Assembly: GCA_964404205.1 (NCBI GenBank)
Contig: CAYOJD010000040.1
Span: 1 to 23,593 of the forward strand
Source of the DNA: CAZWBR01 sp964404205
Lineage (GTDB): Bacteria > Bacteroidota > Bacteroidia > Bacteroidales > Prolixibacteraceae
Reading direction: 5' to 3'
DNA: 23,593 nucleotides
Positions within the stretch are counted from its first letter, which is position 1, and each line of letters opens with the position of its first letter. Below, piece after piece: positions 8,403 to 16,514 of the stretch. Both the position numbers and the translations under genes were made by a program. Below the pieces are notes generated by a model. That model made no database searches and was not told where the DNA came from. It worked only from the letters and a program-made list of their open reading frames with translations.

Positions 8403-9841
8403 GAAATATTTGGTACATATTGTTTTGTTGGGTGTTGTTATCGTGTAGCAACAACGGGGAAGTGGTAAAAATCCGTCAATTGCCAGCCGTTTATCCTGAT
8501 TACACCAATATTGCCATCCCGGTAAACATTGCTCCGCTAAACTTCATGATTCGTGATTCTGCTTCCCGAATTTCTGCTTCAATTCGTTTGGATGAGATAG
8601 AATGGACGGTGACAGGAACAAATAAAATTCAGTTTTCTGAAAAGAAATGGAAGAAAATTTTGAAATTGGCTCAAAATAAAACAGTTTCGGTTACGGTTAA
8701 AGTTGAGCGTAACGGGAAATGGTTTGAATATGAACCGTTTCATTGGATGGTTAAATCTGAACCGGTTGATGGTTATTTAAGTTACCGGTTGATTGAACCA
8801 GGATACGAAGTCTGGAATAAAATTCAGATTGCCGAGCGGAATGTAGAAACCTTTCATGAACGCATCCTTGCTGACAATAATATGGTTGAAGGGAGTTGTA
8901 TGAATTGTCATATTAATGGAAATCAAGATGGTATGCTTTCGATGTTTCATATCAGGGGCAAGCACGGCGGTACAATTTTAAACCGTGATGGCAAGTTGCG
9001 AAAGCTAAATACTAAATCAACAAGTACAATTTCGAATGCCACATACGGTAATTTCCACCCATCGGGCCGTTATGCCGTTTTTTCGACAAACAAAGTTATT
9101 CCGGAATTACACACCTACGGCAATAAAAGGCTCGAGGTGTACGATTCTGCTTCTGACCTGATAGTTATCGATTTCGATACAAACAAGATTATTACAAAGC
9201 CATTTGTTCACGATACGGCTTCGTACGAAACCTTTCCGACTTTCTCGCACGATGGTAAAAATATCTACTTTTGTTCAGCTCCTTATGTACCATTACCCGA
9301 TAGTATTCAATCATTGAAATACAACATTCTTAAAATTGCTTTCGATGCTGAAAATGGAACCTTGGGCGAAAAAATTGATACATTGTGGAATGCCCGACTG
9401 ATGAATGGCTCGGTTTCGCATTTAAAAGCATCGCCCGATGGAAAGTATTTGCTATACACGGTAGCCGATTACGGCACTTTCCCGATTTGGCACCGTGAAG
9501 CTGATTTGCAGATGATTAACCTTATTACAAATCAGATTGACAGCCTAAAAGATGTCAATGCCAACTGTTCAGATACATATCACAGTTGGTCGTCGAATAG
9601 CCGATGGTTTGTTTTTGCCAGCAAACGCGATGACGGGATTTACGGCAAACCTTATTTCTGTTATATCGATGAGAATGGGAAAGCTGGAAAGCCATTCGTT
9701 TTGCCTCAGAAAGATCCGGCAAAATATGATTATATGCTGAAATCTTTTAATATACCGGAGTTGTCTTCGACTTCTGTCCCTTTTGATGCCGGCCTGATTG
9801 AGAAGGCATATTTTGAACTTGAAGCGGAATCGACAAAATAA
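8399..9841 (+). CDS. Lipoprotein with one c-type haem motif and a PD40/TolB-like beta-propeller, copy 1
   Basis: The start is ATG 8399, overlapping the upstream stop by 4 bases. The upstream in-frame ATG at 8363 would bury the signal peptide. The lipobox is WVLLSC, with Cys 16. Residues 30-125 form a beta-rich N-terminal domain opening with the family motif PVNIAPLNF. A CMNCH haem-c attachment motif sits at 167-171, followed by a conserved HIRG (184-187). Beyond about residue 215 come repeated PD40/WD40-like blades: FHPSGRYAVFS, FSHDGKNIYFC, ASPDGKYLLYT and WSSNSRWFVFASKRDDG. The protein should be a membrane-anchored periplasmic or surface monohaem cytochrome with a propeller (inference). Such proteins are often annotated TolB-like or PD40 without known function. 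Nothing indicates TolB partners here. Its neighbours and spacing argue that it works with the membrane protein upstream. Confidence 0.82.
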   Translation: MRNIWYILFCWVLLSCSNNGEVVKIRQLPAVYPDYTNIAIPVNIAPLNFMIRDSASRISASIRLDEIEWTVTGTNKIQFSEKKWKKILKLAQNKTVSVTVKVERNGKWFEYEPFHWMVKSEPVDGYLSYRLIEPGYEVWNKIQIAERNVETFHERILADNNMVEGSCMNCHINGNQDGMLSMFHIRGKHGGTILNRDGKLRKLNTKSTSTISNATYGNFHPSGRYAVFSTNKVIPELHTYGNKRLEVYDSASDLIVIDFDTNKIITKPFVHDTASYETFPTFSHDGKNIYFCSAPYVPLPDSIQSLKYNILKIAFDAENGTLGEKIDTLWNARLMNGSVSHLKASPDGKYLLYTVADYGTFPIWHREADLQMINLITNQIDSLKDVNANCSDTYHSWSSNSRWFVFASKRDDGIYGKPYFCYIDENGKAGKPFVLPQKDPAKYDYMLKSFNIPELSSTSVPFDAGLIEKAYFELEAESTK

Positions 9842-9878
9842 ACGATCTGGACTGATGATGATAAAAATGACATTGTAA

Positions 9879-11675
9879 ATGAATAAAACAACGAAAAATA
9901 AATCTCAAACAAATTGGACGAACCGTTTTGAATGGTTGCCAGCACTGTTTTTTGGCACAACAGTTTTCCTCTTTTTTGCTTTTGCGTATCGCTATCACCT
10001 GAATTATCAGGAACAATTTCAGCTTTTTCTCTTTAATGCCGATTATCTTGCAACCTGGCTTTCGCATCCGGGCGGCTTGTCGGATTATATTGGGAATTTC
10101 TTTACGCAATTCTATTTCTATTCGTGGTTCGGTGCTCTCGAAATAGCCGTCTTACTGACAATTTTACAAACGTTGGTTTGGTATTCCGCCCGAAAAACCG
10201 GAGCATTAAAAGAATGGATGCCACTTTCGTTTGTACCTTCATTTCTTTACTGGAGCCTGCTTTGCGACGAAAACTATATGCTTGGTGGTTTGATTGCACT
10301 CTTAATGGTTGCCGGAGCTGTCGCTCTTTTCCTCTCCATTCGCTTGGTTCGGTACCGCATGATATGGGTGTTGGTTTTCTCGCCAATTTTATATTGGATT
10401 GCAGGTGGGGCTTTTATTTTGTTGCCCCTTTTTGCAATCGCATACGAAGCGATACACCGACAATTGAAACCGGCACATTACGCCATCTTTGCATTCGGGG
10501 CAATCGTAACTGCTTTTCTCTTTCCGTTTCTGGCAAAATGGGTATTGGTTCAATATCCGTTATTGAAATTTTGGACGGGTGTAAACTATTTTCGCTTTCC
10601 GGTCATTATCCCTTATACAATTCTCGTTATAGCCTTATTGGTTGTTGCAATACCGCTTCTTGCCCGTTTTTTGTCCGACAAAACGGTTAAAGTCCGCAAG
10701 CCGGTTCTTTTTTTTATTACCATGCTTTTGATATTCCCTGCAGGATATTTTTTGGTGAAAAACTCTGCCGATTTGTCAAAAGAAGAGGTGATGGCCTATG
10801 ATTTTAATGTAAGAATGAGAAAATGGGATACTGTTCTCAAAATGGCCGATAAAAAAACTCCATCCAGTCCGTTGTCAGTTACATGTTTGAACCTTTCACT
10901 GGCCAAAATGGATTTACTCGGAGAGAGGATGTTCAACTATTATCAGAACGGAGAGGGTGGCCTAATGCCCGATTTTACAAGAGATTTTACCATTCCGCTG
11001 ATTGCGGGCGAAGTCTATTACCATCTTGGATTTATCAACACTGCACAGCGATATGCCTTCGAAGCCATGGAGGCATTGCCCGACTATCAAAAAAGTGTCC
11101 GTGGGATTATGCGGCTGGCCGAAACCAATATTATCAACGAGAATTATTCGGTTGCCGCAAAATATCTGAAAATCCTTCAGCAAACATTCTATTATCGTGG
11201 CTGGGCAACCAATGCGCTCGAAACGATTCGGGATGAGCAGAAAATTGAACAACATCCTGAATGGGGATATTTGAGGAAGGTGAGGACTCAGGAAGATTTT
11301 CTTTTCAGCGAAAAAGAAAAAGATATGATGCTTGGCGTTTTGTTCAGGCAGCATCACGAAAATAGAATGGCTTTTGAGTATTTGATGGCTTATTATCTTT
11401 TAGCCAAAGATTTGCAGAAATTTCAACAATTATTCTCTCTGTCAAAAGAGTTGAATTACAAACATATTCCAAAGCACTTTCAGGAGGCACTGCTTTATGT
11501 GTGGAATGCTGCCAACAGCGACCCTAACAGACGGATTCCTTACCCAATCAGCGATGTAGTTGCCCAAAGGCTACAAATGTTTGGACGTATTGTCTCGTCG
11601 CAACCTAACGCCCAAGGTACTTTGCAGGATAAATTTTCTGACACATACTGGTTTTATTTGCATTATAGAAATTGA
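9879..11675 (+). CDS. DUF6057-type polytopic membrane protein, copy 2
   Basis: The protein has 598 residues with a short hydrophilic N-terminus of about 17 residues. Around eight or nine membrane segments run to about residue 300. A helical soluble region of about 300 residues follows. It has the family landmarks: QEQFQLFLFNADYL after the first membrane segment, GGLSDYIGNFFTQF, AETNII...AAKYLKILQQTFYYRGWA in the soluble half, and TYWFYLHY at 589-596. It is closer to copy 3 than to copy 1, for example in DLSKEEVMAYD against DYSEEEMIMYD just after the last membrane segment. It lies 37 bases after copy 1 of the lipoprotein with no promoter-like box between. No enzyme motif is visible, and the DUF6057 assignment is by recall. 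Confidence 0.78.
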   Translation: MNKTTKNKSQTNWTNRFEWLPALFFGTTVFLFFAFAYRYHLNYQEQFQLFLFNADYLATWLSHPGGLSDYIGNFFTQFYFYSWFGALEIAVLLTILQTLVWYSARKTGALKEWMPLSFVPSFLYWSLLCDENYMLGGLIALLMVAGAVALFLSIRLVRYRMIWVLVFSPILYWIAGGAFILLPLFAIAYEAIHRQLKPAHYAIFAFGAIVTAFLFPFLAKWVLVQYPLLKFWTGVNYFRFPVIIPYTILVIALLVVAIPLLARFLSDKTVKVRKPVLFFITMLLIFPAGYFLVKNSADLSKEEVMAYDFNVRMRKWDTVLKMADKKTPSSPLSVTCLNLSLAKMDLLGERMFNYYQNGEGGLMPDFTRDFTIPLIAGEVYYHLGFINTAQRYAFEAMEALPDYQKSVRGIMRLAETNIINENYSVAAKYLKILQQTFYYRGWATNALETIRDEQKIEQHPEWGYLRKVRTQEDFLFSEKEKDMMLGVLFRQHHENRMAFEYLMAYYLLAKDLQKFQQLFSLSKELNYKHIPKHFQEALLYVWNAANSDPNRRIPYPISDVVAQRLQMFGRIVSSQPNAQGTLQDKFSDTYWFYLHYRN

Positions 11676-11677
11676 TT

Positions 11678-13147
11678 ATGAAAACGAATACCCTTATATA
11701 TACTCTGTTGTCAGGTGGATTCCTCTTTTTAGCCGCCTGTTCAGACAATATTACCCCGCGCAATGTCGTTTCGCAAAAACCTTCTATCTTCCCTGATTAT
11801 ACTGAAGTTACCATTCCGGCAACCATTGCGCCACTGAATTTCCGTTTTAATGGCGATTATTCTGAAATCGATGCTGTTATCGAAGGAGGTCGGGAGGGAA
11901 AGATTCATCTTCGAGACAAAAAGCAGATCGATATCCCGGAACGAAAGTGGAACCAACTACTCGATGGCAACAAAGGAGATAGCATCAGGTTTACCGTCTC
12001 GGTGAAACAGCAGGGCGGGTGGGTGCGTTATGCCCCATTTTCGATATATGTCAGCAGCCATCCTATCGATCATGGACTGGTTTACAGATTGCTGGCGCCT
12101 GGTTACGAAGTGTACAGTAAAATGGGGATTTATCAGCGGAACCTTTCAAATTTCGAAGAAAAACCAATTTTTGAAAATACATTGATTCCTGGCAGTTGTG
12201 TAAACTGTCACTCGTTCAGACTGACTGACCCTAAGTTTATGAACCTGCACATCAGGGGAAAAAAGGGTGGGACTATATTGGTAAACGATGGAAACGTGAA
12301 GATTCTGAATACCAAAACACCGAAAACCATCTCGAATTTTGTCTATCCGTTTTGGCATCCTTCCGGAAATTTTGTGGCTTATTCAGTCAACAACATCAAA
12401 CAGGTTTTTCATGAAGCCAGACCTAAAAAGATTGAGGTGATTGATTTGGCTTCGGACATTGTGGTTTACGATATCAACAAAAATGAAACAATCTTCAGCG
12501 ATAAGCTGATGACTGATACCGTATTCGAAACATTTCCAACCTTCTCGCCTGACGGAAAGACGCTTTACTACTGTGCCGCTTCGGCCAAAGTTATGCCAAA
12601 CGACTACAAAGAGGTACGTTATAACTTGCGAAGCCTTGTCTTCAACCCTGAAACCGGCTCCTTCGGCGATAGCAGTAAGGTTTTATTTGATGCGGCTTCG
12701 ATTGGTAAAAGTGTTACATTTCCACGCCCGTCACCAGATGGCCGTTACATCATGTTTACCTTAACCGATTATGGAAATTTCTCCATCTGGCATAAAGAAG
12801 CCGACCTTTGGTTGCTCGATTTGACTACCGGCGAATGTCGCGTCATGGAAGCAGCCAACAGCAGCGATACGGAAAGTTACCATTCGTGGTCGTCAAATTC
12901 GCGTTGGTTTGTATTTAGCAGTCGTCGCATCGATGGATTGTATACACGGCCGTTTATTGCTTCGATTGATACGAATGGTAAAATCTCAAAGCCATTTCTG
13001 CTGCCGCAAAAGAATCCTGAGCACAATGATGCATTATTGTCATCGTACAATATCCCGGAATTTATCAGTGACGAAGTTCAATTGGATATGCACATGATTG
13101 AGGATTTGGTCAATACAAAGGGAACCAATGTTACCCAAAGGGAATAA
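11678..13147 (+). CDS. Lipoprotein with one c-type haem motif and a PD40/TolB-like beta-propeller, copy 2
   Basis: The start is ATG 11678, two bases after the upstream stop. An in-frame TTG at 11672 is possible but adds only two residues before the signal peptide. The lipobox is LFLAAC, with Cys 21. The N-terminal domain carries PATIAPLNF. A CVNCH haem motif lies at 174-178, followed by HIRGKKGGT. The propeller blades include WHPSGNFVAYS, FSPDGKTLYYC, PSPDGRYIMFT and WSSNSRWFVFSSRRIDGLY. The shared RLLAPGYEVYSKMGIYQRNL segment before the haem motif is also in copies 1 and 3, so the haem region and its lead-in are the most conserved part. The length of 489 residues matches the other copies. 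It is presumably exported and lipidated, then haem-loaded in the periplasm by a cytochrome c maturation system encoded elsewhere. Confidence 0.83.
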   Translation: MKTNTLIYTLLSGGFLFLAACSDNITPRNVVSQKPSIFPDYTEVTIPATIAPLNFRFNGDYSEIDAVIEGGREGKIHLRDKKQIDIPERKWNQLLDGNKGDSIRFTVSVKQQGGWVRYAPFSIYVSSHPIDHGLVYRLLAPGYEVYSKMGIYQRNLSNFEEKPIFENTLIPGSCVNCHSFRLTDPKFMNLHIRGKKGGTILVNDGNVKILNTKTPKTISNFVYPFWHPSGNFVAYSVNNIKQVFHEARPKKIEVIDLASDIVVYDINKNETIFSDKLMTDTVFETFPTFSPDGKTLYYCAASAKVMPNDYKEVRYNLRSLVFNPETGSFGDSSKVLFDAASIGKSVTFPRPSPDGRYIMFTLTDYGNFSIWHKEADLWLLDLTTGECRVMEAANSSDTESYHSWSSNSRWFVFSSRRIDGLYTRPFIASIDTNGKISKPFLLPQKNPEHNDALLSSYNIPEFISDEVQLDMHMIEDLVNTKGTNVTQRE

Positions 13148-13154
13148 GTGGGTT

Positions 13155-14945
13155 ATGGAAAATCAAAATCGGTTAATAAACAGAGGTATTCTTTTTTTTG
13201 AGTTGCTCTTTTTTGCAACTCTGTTTCTGTTCTGGGGAATATTTTATAGTAATCATCTGATTCAGAAGGAACAGATGCAACTTTTTTTGATGGATTGGGC
13301 CTTTTTGAAAAGTCATTTAGCTTTTCAGGGAGGAATAACCAAATGGTTGGCTGGTTTTCTGATTCAATTCTTTTTCAATCCATGGTTGGGGGCTTTCATT
13401 TATGCACTAGCAATTTTCCTGCTCTATACTGTTGTTAAAAAGATATTAAAGAATCTTAACAGAAAAGTCGTTTTTATGTGGGCTTTTCTTCCGGCCATTG
13501 GTTATTTTATGTTGCTTTTAAACGACTTTTACTATTTCGCAGGCATCTGGGCTACGATACTGGCCCTGACTTCCGTCTTGATTTACATGAGATTTAATCG
13601 TCGAATGGCTCGGGCAATTGCAGGTGCTGTTTTGATTGTTGCTAACTATTGGCTTGGGGGTGGTGCATACCTGATTTTGCTGACAGGGATTACCATTGTC
13701 GAAATATATCAGTTTATCCCGTCTAAATCCGGTTCTGCCAAAATCCCTTTCATAATTCAGTTGGTTTCAGGTTTTTGGTTTTTGGCTTTCCTGTTGCCGG
13801 TTATCAATCACAGTTTGGTTTACCAAACCTGGCTTCAAAGTTGTATCTCATCTGTATTTTACAAGTTTACAGCCACTTTCCCGCTGCCAGGTATATTCGT
13901 GCTGCTTTCAATCCCGTTGGTAATTATTCTGCATCTCGTTTTTGCCCGATGGAATAAGTGGTTCAATTTTGCCGGACTTATCGTTGTGATTGTTGCATCG
14001 GGTATCGGTTTGGCAACTCTGCCTGATTATTCGGAAGAAGAGATGATAATGTACGATAACCTGGTATTTAAAAAACAGTGGGAAGAAATTATTCATCGGG
14101 CTGAAATCAAGTTGCCGGAGCACCAGACCGGTAAAGTTGCATTATCATTAGCCCTTGCCAAAACCGGGAGGCTAACTTCTCGAATTTTCGAATTCAATCC
14201 GTCGCCTGATGTGCTTTTTATGCCTTCCTATCAGGTGAAAGGAATGGCACCGTTTATAGCAAACGAACCATATTATTATCTCGGGTTGAACAATTTTGCC
14301 CAAATGTTGGCCATGGAGTCGATGGAGTCGGCTCCCGATGCAGCTATGCCTGTAAGAGCAGTAAAACGGTACGCCGAAACCTGCATTATCAACGGACAAT
14401 ATGATGTGGCAGCGAAATTTCTCAGACTGCTGCAACGCACAATATTTTATCGAAAATGGGCTACCGAAGCATTGTCGGTACTTTCAGACGAAGCGAAGAT
14501 TGAAGCCTATGATGAATGGGCCGAACTTCGCCGCAATATGGTGCGCGACGACTTTTATTATCAGAAAGATCAAATGAATTTTGCCCTCTTTTCGTTGCTG
14601 CGCAGTGCCCCAGATAACAAGATAGCCTACGAATACCTGATGACCAACTCGTTGCTGGATAAAGACTTTGACGAATTTCTGAAGTATATCATGATGTATC
14701 CTGAAATGGGCTACACCGAAGTTCCGGTTTCGTTCGAAGAAGCATTGATTTATATTAAGACTTTAGCTCCCGATTTGCCTGACAATGTTGCTGGAATAAC
14801 AGTCAGTAATGATGTCATTCAACGTATTCAGGGATATGGGGCAGCCTTCGGTTCGGGCGGAAATAAGAATCCGCAATCGATGAAAAATTTGTATGGCAAA
14901 ACCTACTGGTATTATCTCCACTTTTCACAAACAGATGATAAATAG
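13155..14945 (+). CDS. DUF6057-type polytopic membrane protein, copy 3
   Basis: I choose ATG 13155 (MENQNRLINRG). The longer ORF starting at 13098 would overlap the upstream gene by 50 bases and add a charged, non-conserved leader. The product is 596 residues with the same architecture as the other copies: a membrane half to about residue 300 and a soluble helical half. Landmarks are KEQMQLFLMDWAFL, GGITKWLAGFLIQFFF, AETCII...AAKFLRLLQRTIFYRKWA and the C-terminal TYWYYLHF at 583-590. The IG of the copy 1 and 2 YIG-F segment is replaced by LAGF here. The following lipoprotein starts 11 bases before the stop, which predicts coupled translation. Function unknown. Confidence 0.78.
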   Translation: MENQNRLINRGILFFELLFFATLFLFWGIFYSNHLIQKEQMQLFLMDWAFLKSHLAFQGGITKWLAGFLIQFFFNPWLGAFIYALAIFLLYTVVKKILKNLNRKVVFMWAFLPAIGYFMLLLNDFYYFAGIWATILALTSVLIYMRFNRRMARAIAGAVLIVANYWLGGGAYLILLTGITIVEIYQFIPSKSGSAKIPFIIQLVSGFWFLAFLLPVINHSLVYQTWLQSCISSVFYKFTATFPLPGIFVLLSIPLVIILHLVFARWNKWFNFAGLIVVIVASGIGLATLPDYSEEEMIMYDNLVFKKQWEEIIHRAEIKLPEHQTGKVALSLALAKTGRLTSRIFEFNPSPDVLFMPSYQVKGMAPFIANEPYYYLGLNNFAQMLAMESMESAPDAAMPVRAVKRYAETCIINGQYDVAAKFLRLLQRTIFYRKWATEALSVLSDEAKIEAYDEWAELRRNMVRDDFYYQKDQMNFALFSLLRSAPDNKIAYEYLMTNSLLDKDFDEFLKYIMMYPEMGYTEVPVSFEEALIYIKTLAPDLPDNVAGITVSNDVIQRIQGYGAAFGSGGNKNPQSMKNLYGKTYWYYLHFSQTDDK

Positions 14946-16437
14946 AATATTATATATATTACTTGTACTGTTTATTTTTTCGGGATGTGCACAAAACAGC
15001 CTTCCCGATGCGGTTGAAGTATCCGATAAACCACCGGTTTTTCCATTTGATTTTGGGGCAACTCTACCGTTAAACATTGCGCCAGTCAATTACCTGGTGA
15101 AAACGAAATGCGATGAAGGTTTTGTAATCCTTAAAAGCAAAAACAGCATATTACAAAATCATTTTTCAGGAAATCAAATTGTATTTCAGCCAACTGAGTG
15201 GTCCAATTTTTTAGCCTCTTCGGCTAACGACAGTATATTCGTTCAATTTTATCTGAAAAGTGATAAAAAATGGCTTAAATATCGTACTGAAAGCTATTTT
15301 GTTTCAGAAGACGCAATCGACCCGTATCTGGTTTATCGTTTAATTAAGCCAGGATATCAAACCTGGAGCCGGATGGGAATATATCAACGGAATCTTACCG
15401 ATTTTGATGTGTCAACCATTCTGGACAATCAAATCATGCCTCACAGTTGCATGAACTGTCATTCTATGGCCGGAAATAACCCCGACAATATGCTTTTGCA
15501 TATTCGGTACAACCATTCGGGAACGATTTTGATGCAGCATCGTAAAGTACAGAAACTCGAGACCAAAACAGCTACCACTTTTTCGAGTGTTTCGTTTCCA
15601 TACTGGCATCCCTCGGCAAACTATATCGCCTTTTCTATCAACAAAGTCAGGCAGATTTTCCCATCGCATGGAACCGCTCGTGCACATGCTTTCGATCAGG
15701 AGTCGGACATGGTTATTTATGATGTTCGCAAAAACGAATTCTTTACCTCGCCGCTGATATTCTCGAAAGATGCATTTGAAGCTTTTCCATGTTTTTCTGC
15801 TGACGGTAAAACGCTCTACTTTGTCACAACCCCGGCATCGGATATGCCCCACAATATTAAAAATCANNNNNNNNNNCTCATAAACTCTGTAACATTTAAG
15901 ATTGAGCTTTGTTCCATCTCTTTCGATGTTGAAAACGGAGAATTGGGGAACAAAGTCGACACCTTAATTTCGGCGGCAGCTATAGGTAAAAGCTTTACGA
16001 TGCCGCGTGTTTCGCCTGATGGCAAACGAATTATGCTAACCCGAAGCGATTTTGGAAACTTCCCGGCATACAATGAAGAGGCCGATTTATATATGTACCA
16101 AACTGCCGACTCATCATTAGTGGCTATCGACGAATGGAACAGTAATGCTGTTGAAAGCTACCATTCGTGGTCTTCAAACGGGCGTTGGGTGGTTTTTAGC
16201 AGTCGAAGAATCGACGGCCTATACATGAACGCTTATTTTGCGCATATCGATGAATCGGGAAAACCGTCGAAACCTTTTCTGCTTCCGCAAGAGGAGCCTG
16301 CTTTTTATCAAAATGCGCTCTATTCGTTCAATATACCTGAATTTGCCATCAAAAGGGTATATGTAAATCCGTATGACATCGAAAAGGTGGCCAAATCAAC
16401 GAAAGGTGAACAGGTTCGGTTCGATTATTCTCATTAA
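14935..16437 (+). CDS. Lipoprotein with one c-type haem motif and a PD40/TolB-like beta-propeller, copy 3 (contains assembly gap)
   Basis: The start is ATG 14935 (MINRILYILL), inside the end of the upstream gene. An earlier in-frame ATG at 14893 would hide the signal peptide. The lipobox is FIFSGC, with Cys 18. The family motif reads PLNIAPVNY. The haem motif CMNCH is at 172-176, followed by HIRYNHSGT, which keeps the conserved His-Ile-Arg. The blades are WHPSANYIAFS, FSADGKTLYFV, VSPDGKRIMLT and WSSNGRWVVFSSRRIDGLY. Ten Ns at 15867-15876 fall between the second and third blades. Compared with copies 1 and 2, about ten extra residues appear there, so the sequence around the gap is unreliable although the frame happens to stay open. 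It is the last gene of the array. Confidence 0.78.
   Translation: MINRILYILLVLFIFSGCAQNSLPDAVEVSDKPPVFPFDFGATLPLNIAPVNYLVKTKCDEGFVILKSKNSILQNHFSGNQIVFQPTEWSNFLASSANDSIFVQFYLKSDKKWLKYRTESYFVSEDAIDPYLVYRLIKPGYQTWSRMGIYQRNLTDFDVSTILDNQIMPHSCMNCHSMAGNNPDNMLLHIRYNHSGTILMQHRKVQKLETKTATTFSSVSFPYWHPSANYIAFSINKVRQIFPSHGTARAHAFDQESDMVIYDVRKNEFFTSPLIFSKDAFEAFPCFSADGKTLYFVTTPASDMPHNIKNXXXXLINSVTFKIELCSISFDVENGELGNKVDTLISAAAIGKSFTMPRVSPDGKRIMLTRSDFGNFPAYNEEADLYMYQTADSSLVAIDEWNSNAVESYHSWSSNGRWVVFSSRRIDGLYMNAYFAHIDESGKPSKPFLLPQEEPAFYQNALYSFNIPEFAIKRVYVNPYDIEKVAKSTKGEQVRFDYSH
15867..15876. other. Assembly gap (10 Ns) inside copy 3 of the cytochrome-propeller gene
   Basis: Ten consecutive Ns interrupt the coding sequence. 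The bases just after the gap (ctcataaactctgtaac) encode residues with no counterpart in copies 1 and 2. Homology resumes at about KIELCSISF. The gap length is likely a placeholder, so the real gene may be shorter or different here. Confidence 0.95.
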
Positions 16438-16469
16438 TTTGAATTGAAAATCAAACTAAACTTTATCAT

Positions 16470-16498
16470 TTTGTCTTCAGATAAGAATACTATTTTTG
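16470..16498 (+). promoter_or_regulatory. Predicted Bacteroidota-type promoter of the chorismatase-like gene
   Basis: TATTTTTG at 16491-16498 matches the TAnnTTTG -7 consensus known for Bacteroidota. A TTTG at 16470-16473 lies 17 bases upstream as a possible -33 element. Transcription would start near 16503, about 12 bases before the ATG at 16515. The rest of the 77-base intergenic region is AT-rich and shows no strong hairpin. Confidence 0.5.
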
Positions 16499-16514
16499 TG
16501 GCCAAATCTTGATT

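Larger units (their letters stand above)
6666..16437 (+). repeat. Three tandem copies of a membrane protein + cytochrome-propeller lipoprotein gene pair
   Basis: Six consecutive genes alternate between two families: a polytopic membrane protein (6666, 9879, 13155) and a CXXCH/PD40 lipoprotein (8399, 11678, 14935). Members of each family share motifs along their whole length but are clearly diverged, so the array is an old duplication at gene level, not a recent DNA repeat. Gaps are 37 bases between pairs 1 and 2 and 7 bases between pairs 2 and 3. Within pairs they are -4, 2 and -11 bases, so all six genes are probably one transcript. Confidence 0.85.

Noticed and set aside
8399..9841. Classical TolB of the Tol-Pal system
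   Set aside because: The propeller motifs resemble TolB, but the protein is a lipoprotein with a haem-c motif and no tolA, tolQ, tolR or pal gene is nearby.
10124..10690. A 188-codon plus-strand open frame inside DUF6057-type copy 2
   Set aside because: It is an out-of-frame shadow of the membrane half of a conserved protein.
15412..15852. A 146-codon minus-strand open frame opposite the third cytochrome-propeller gene
   Set aside because: It is antisense to a conserved haem-motif region and shows no family features.
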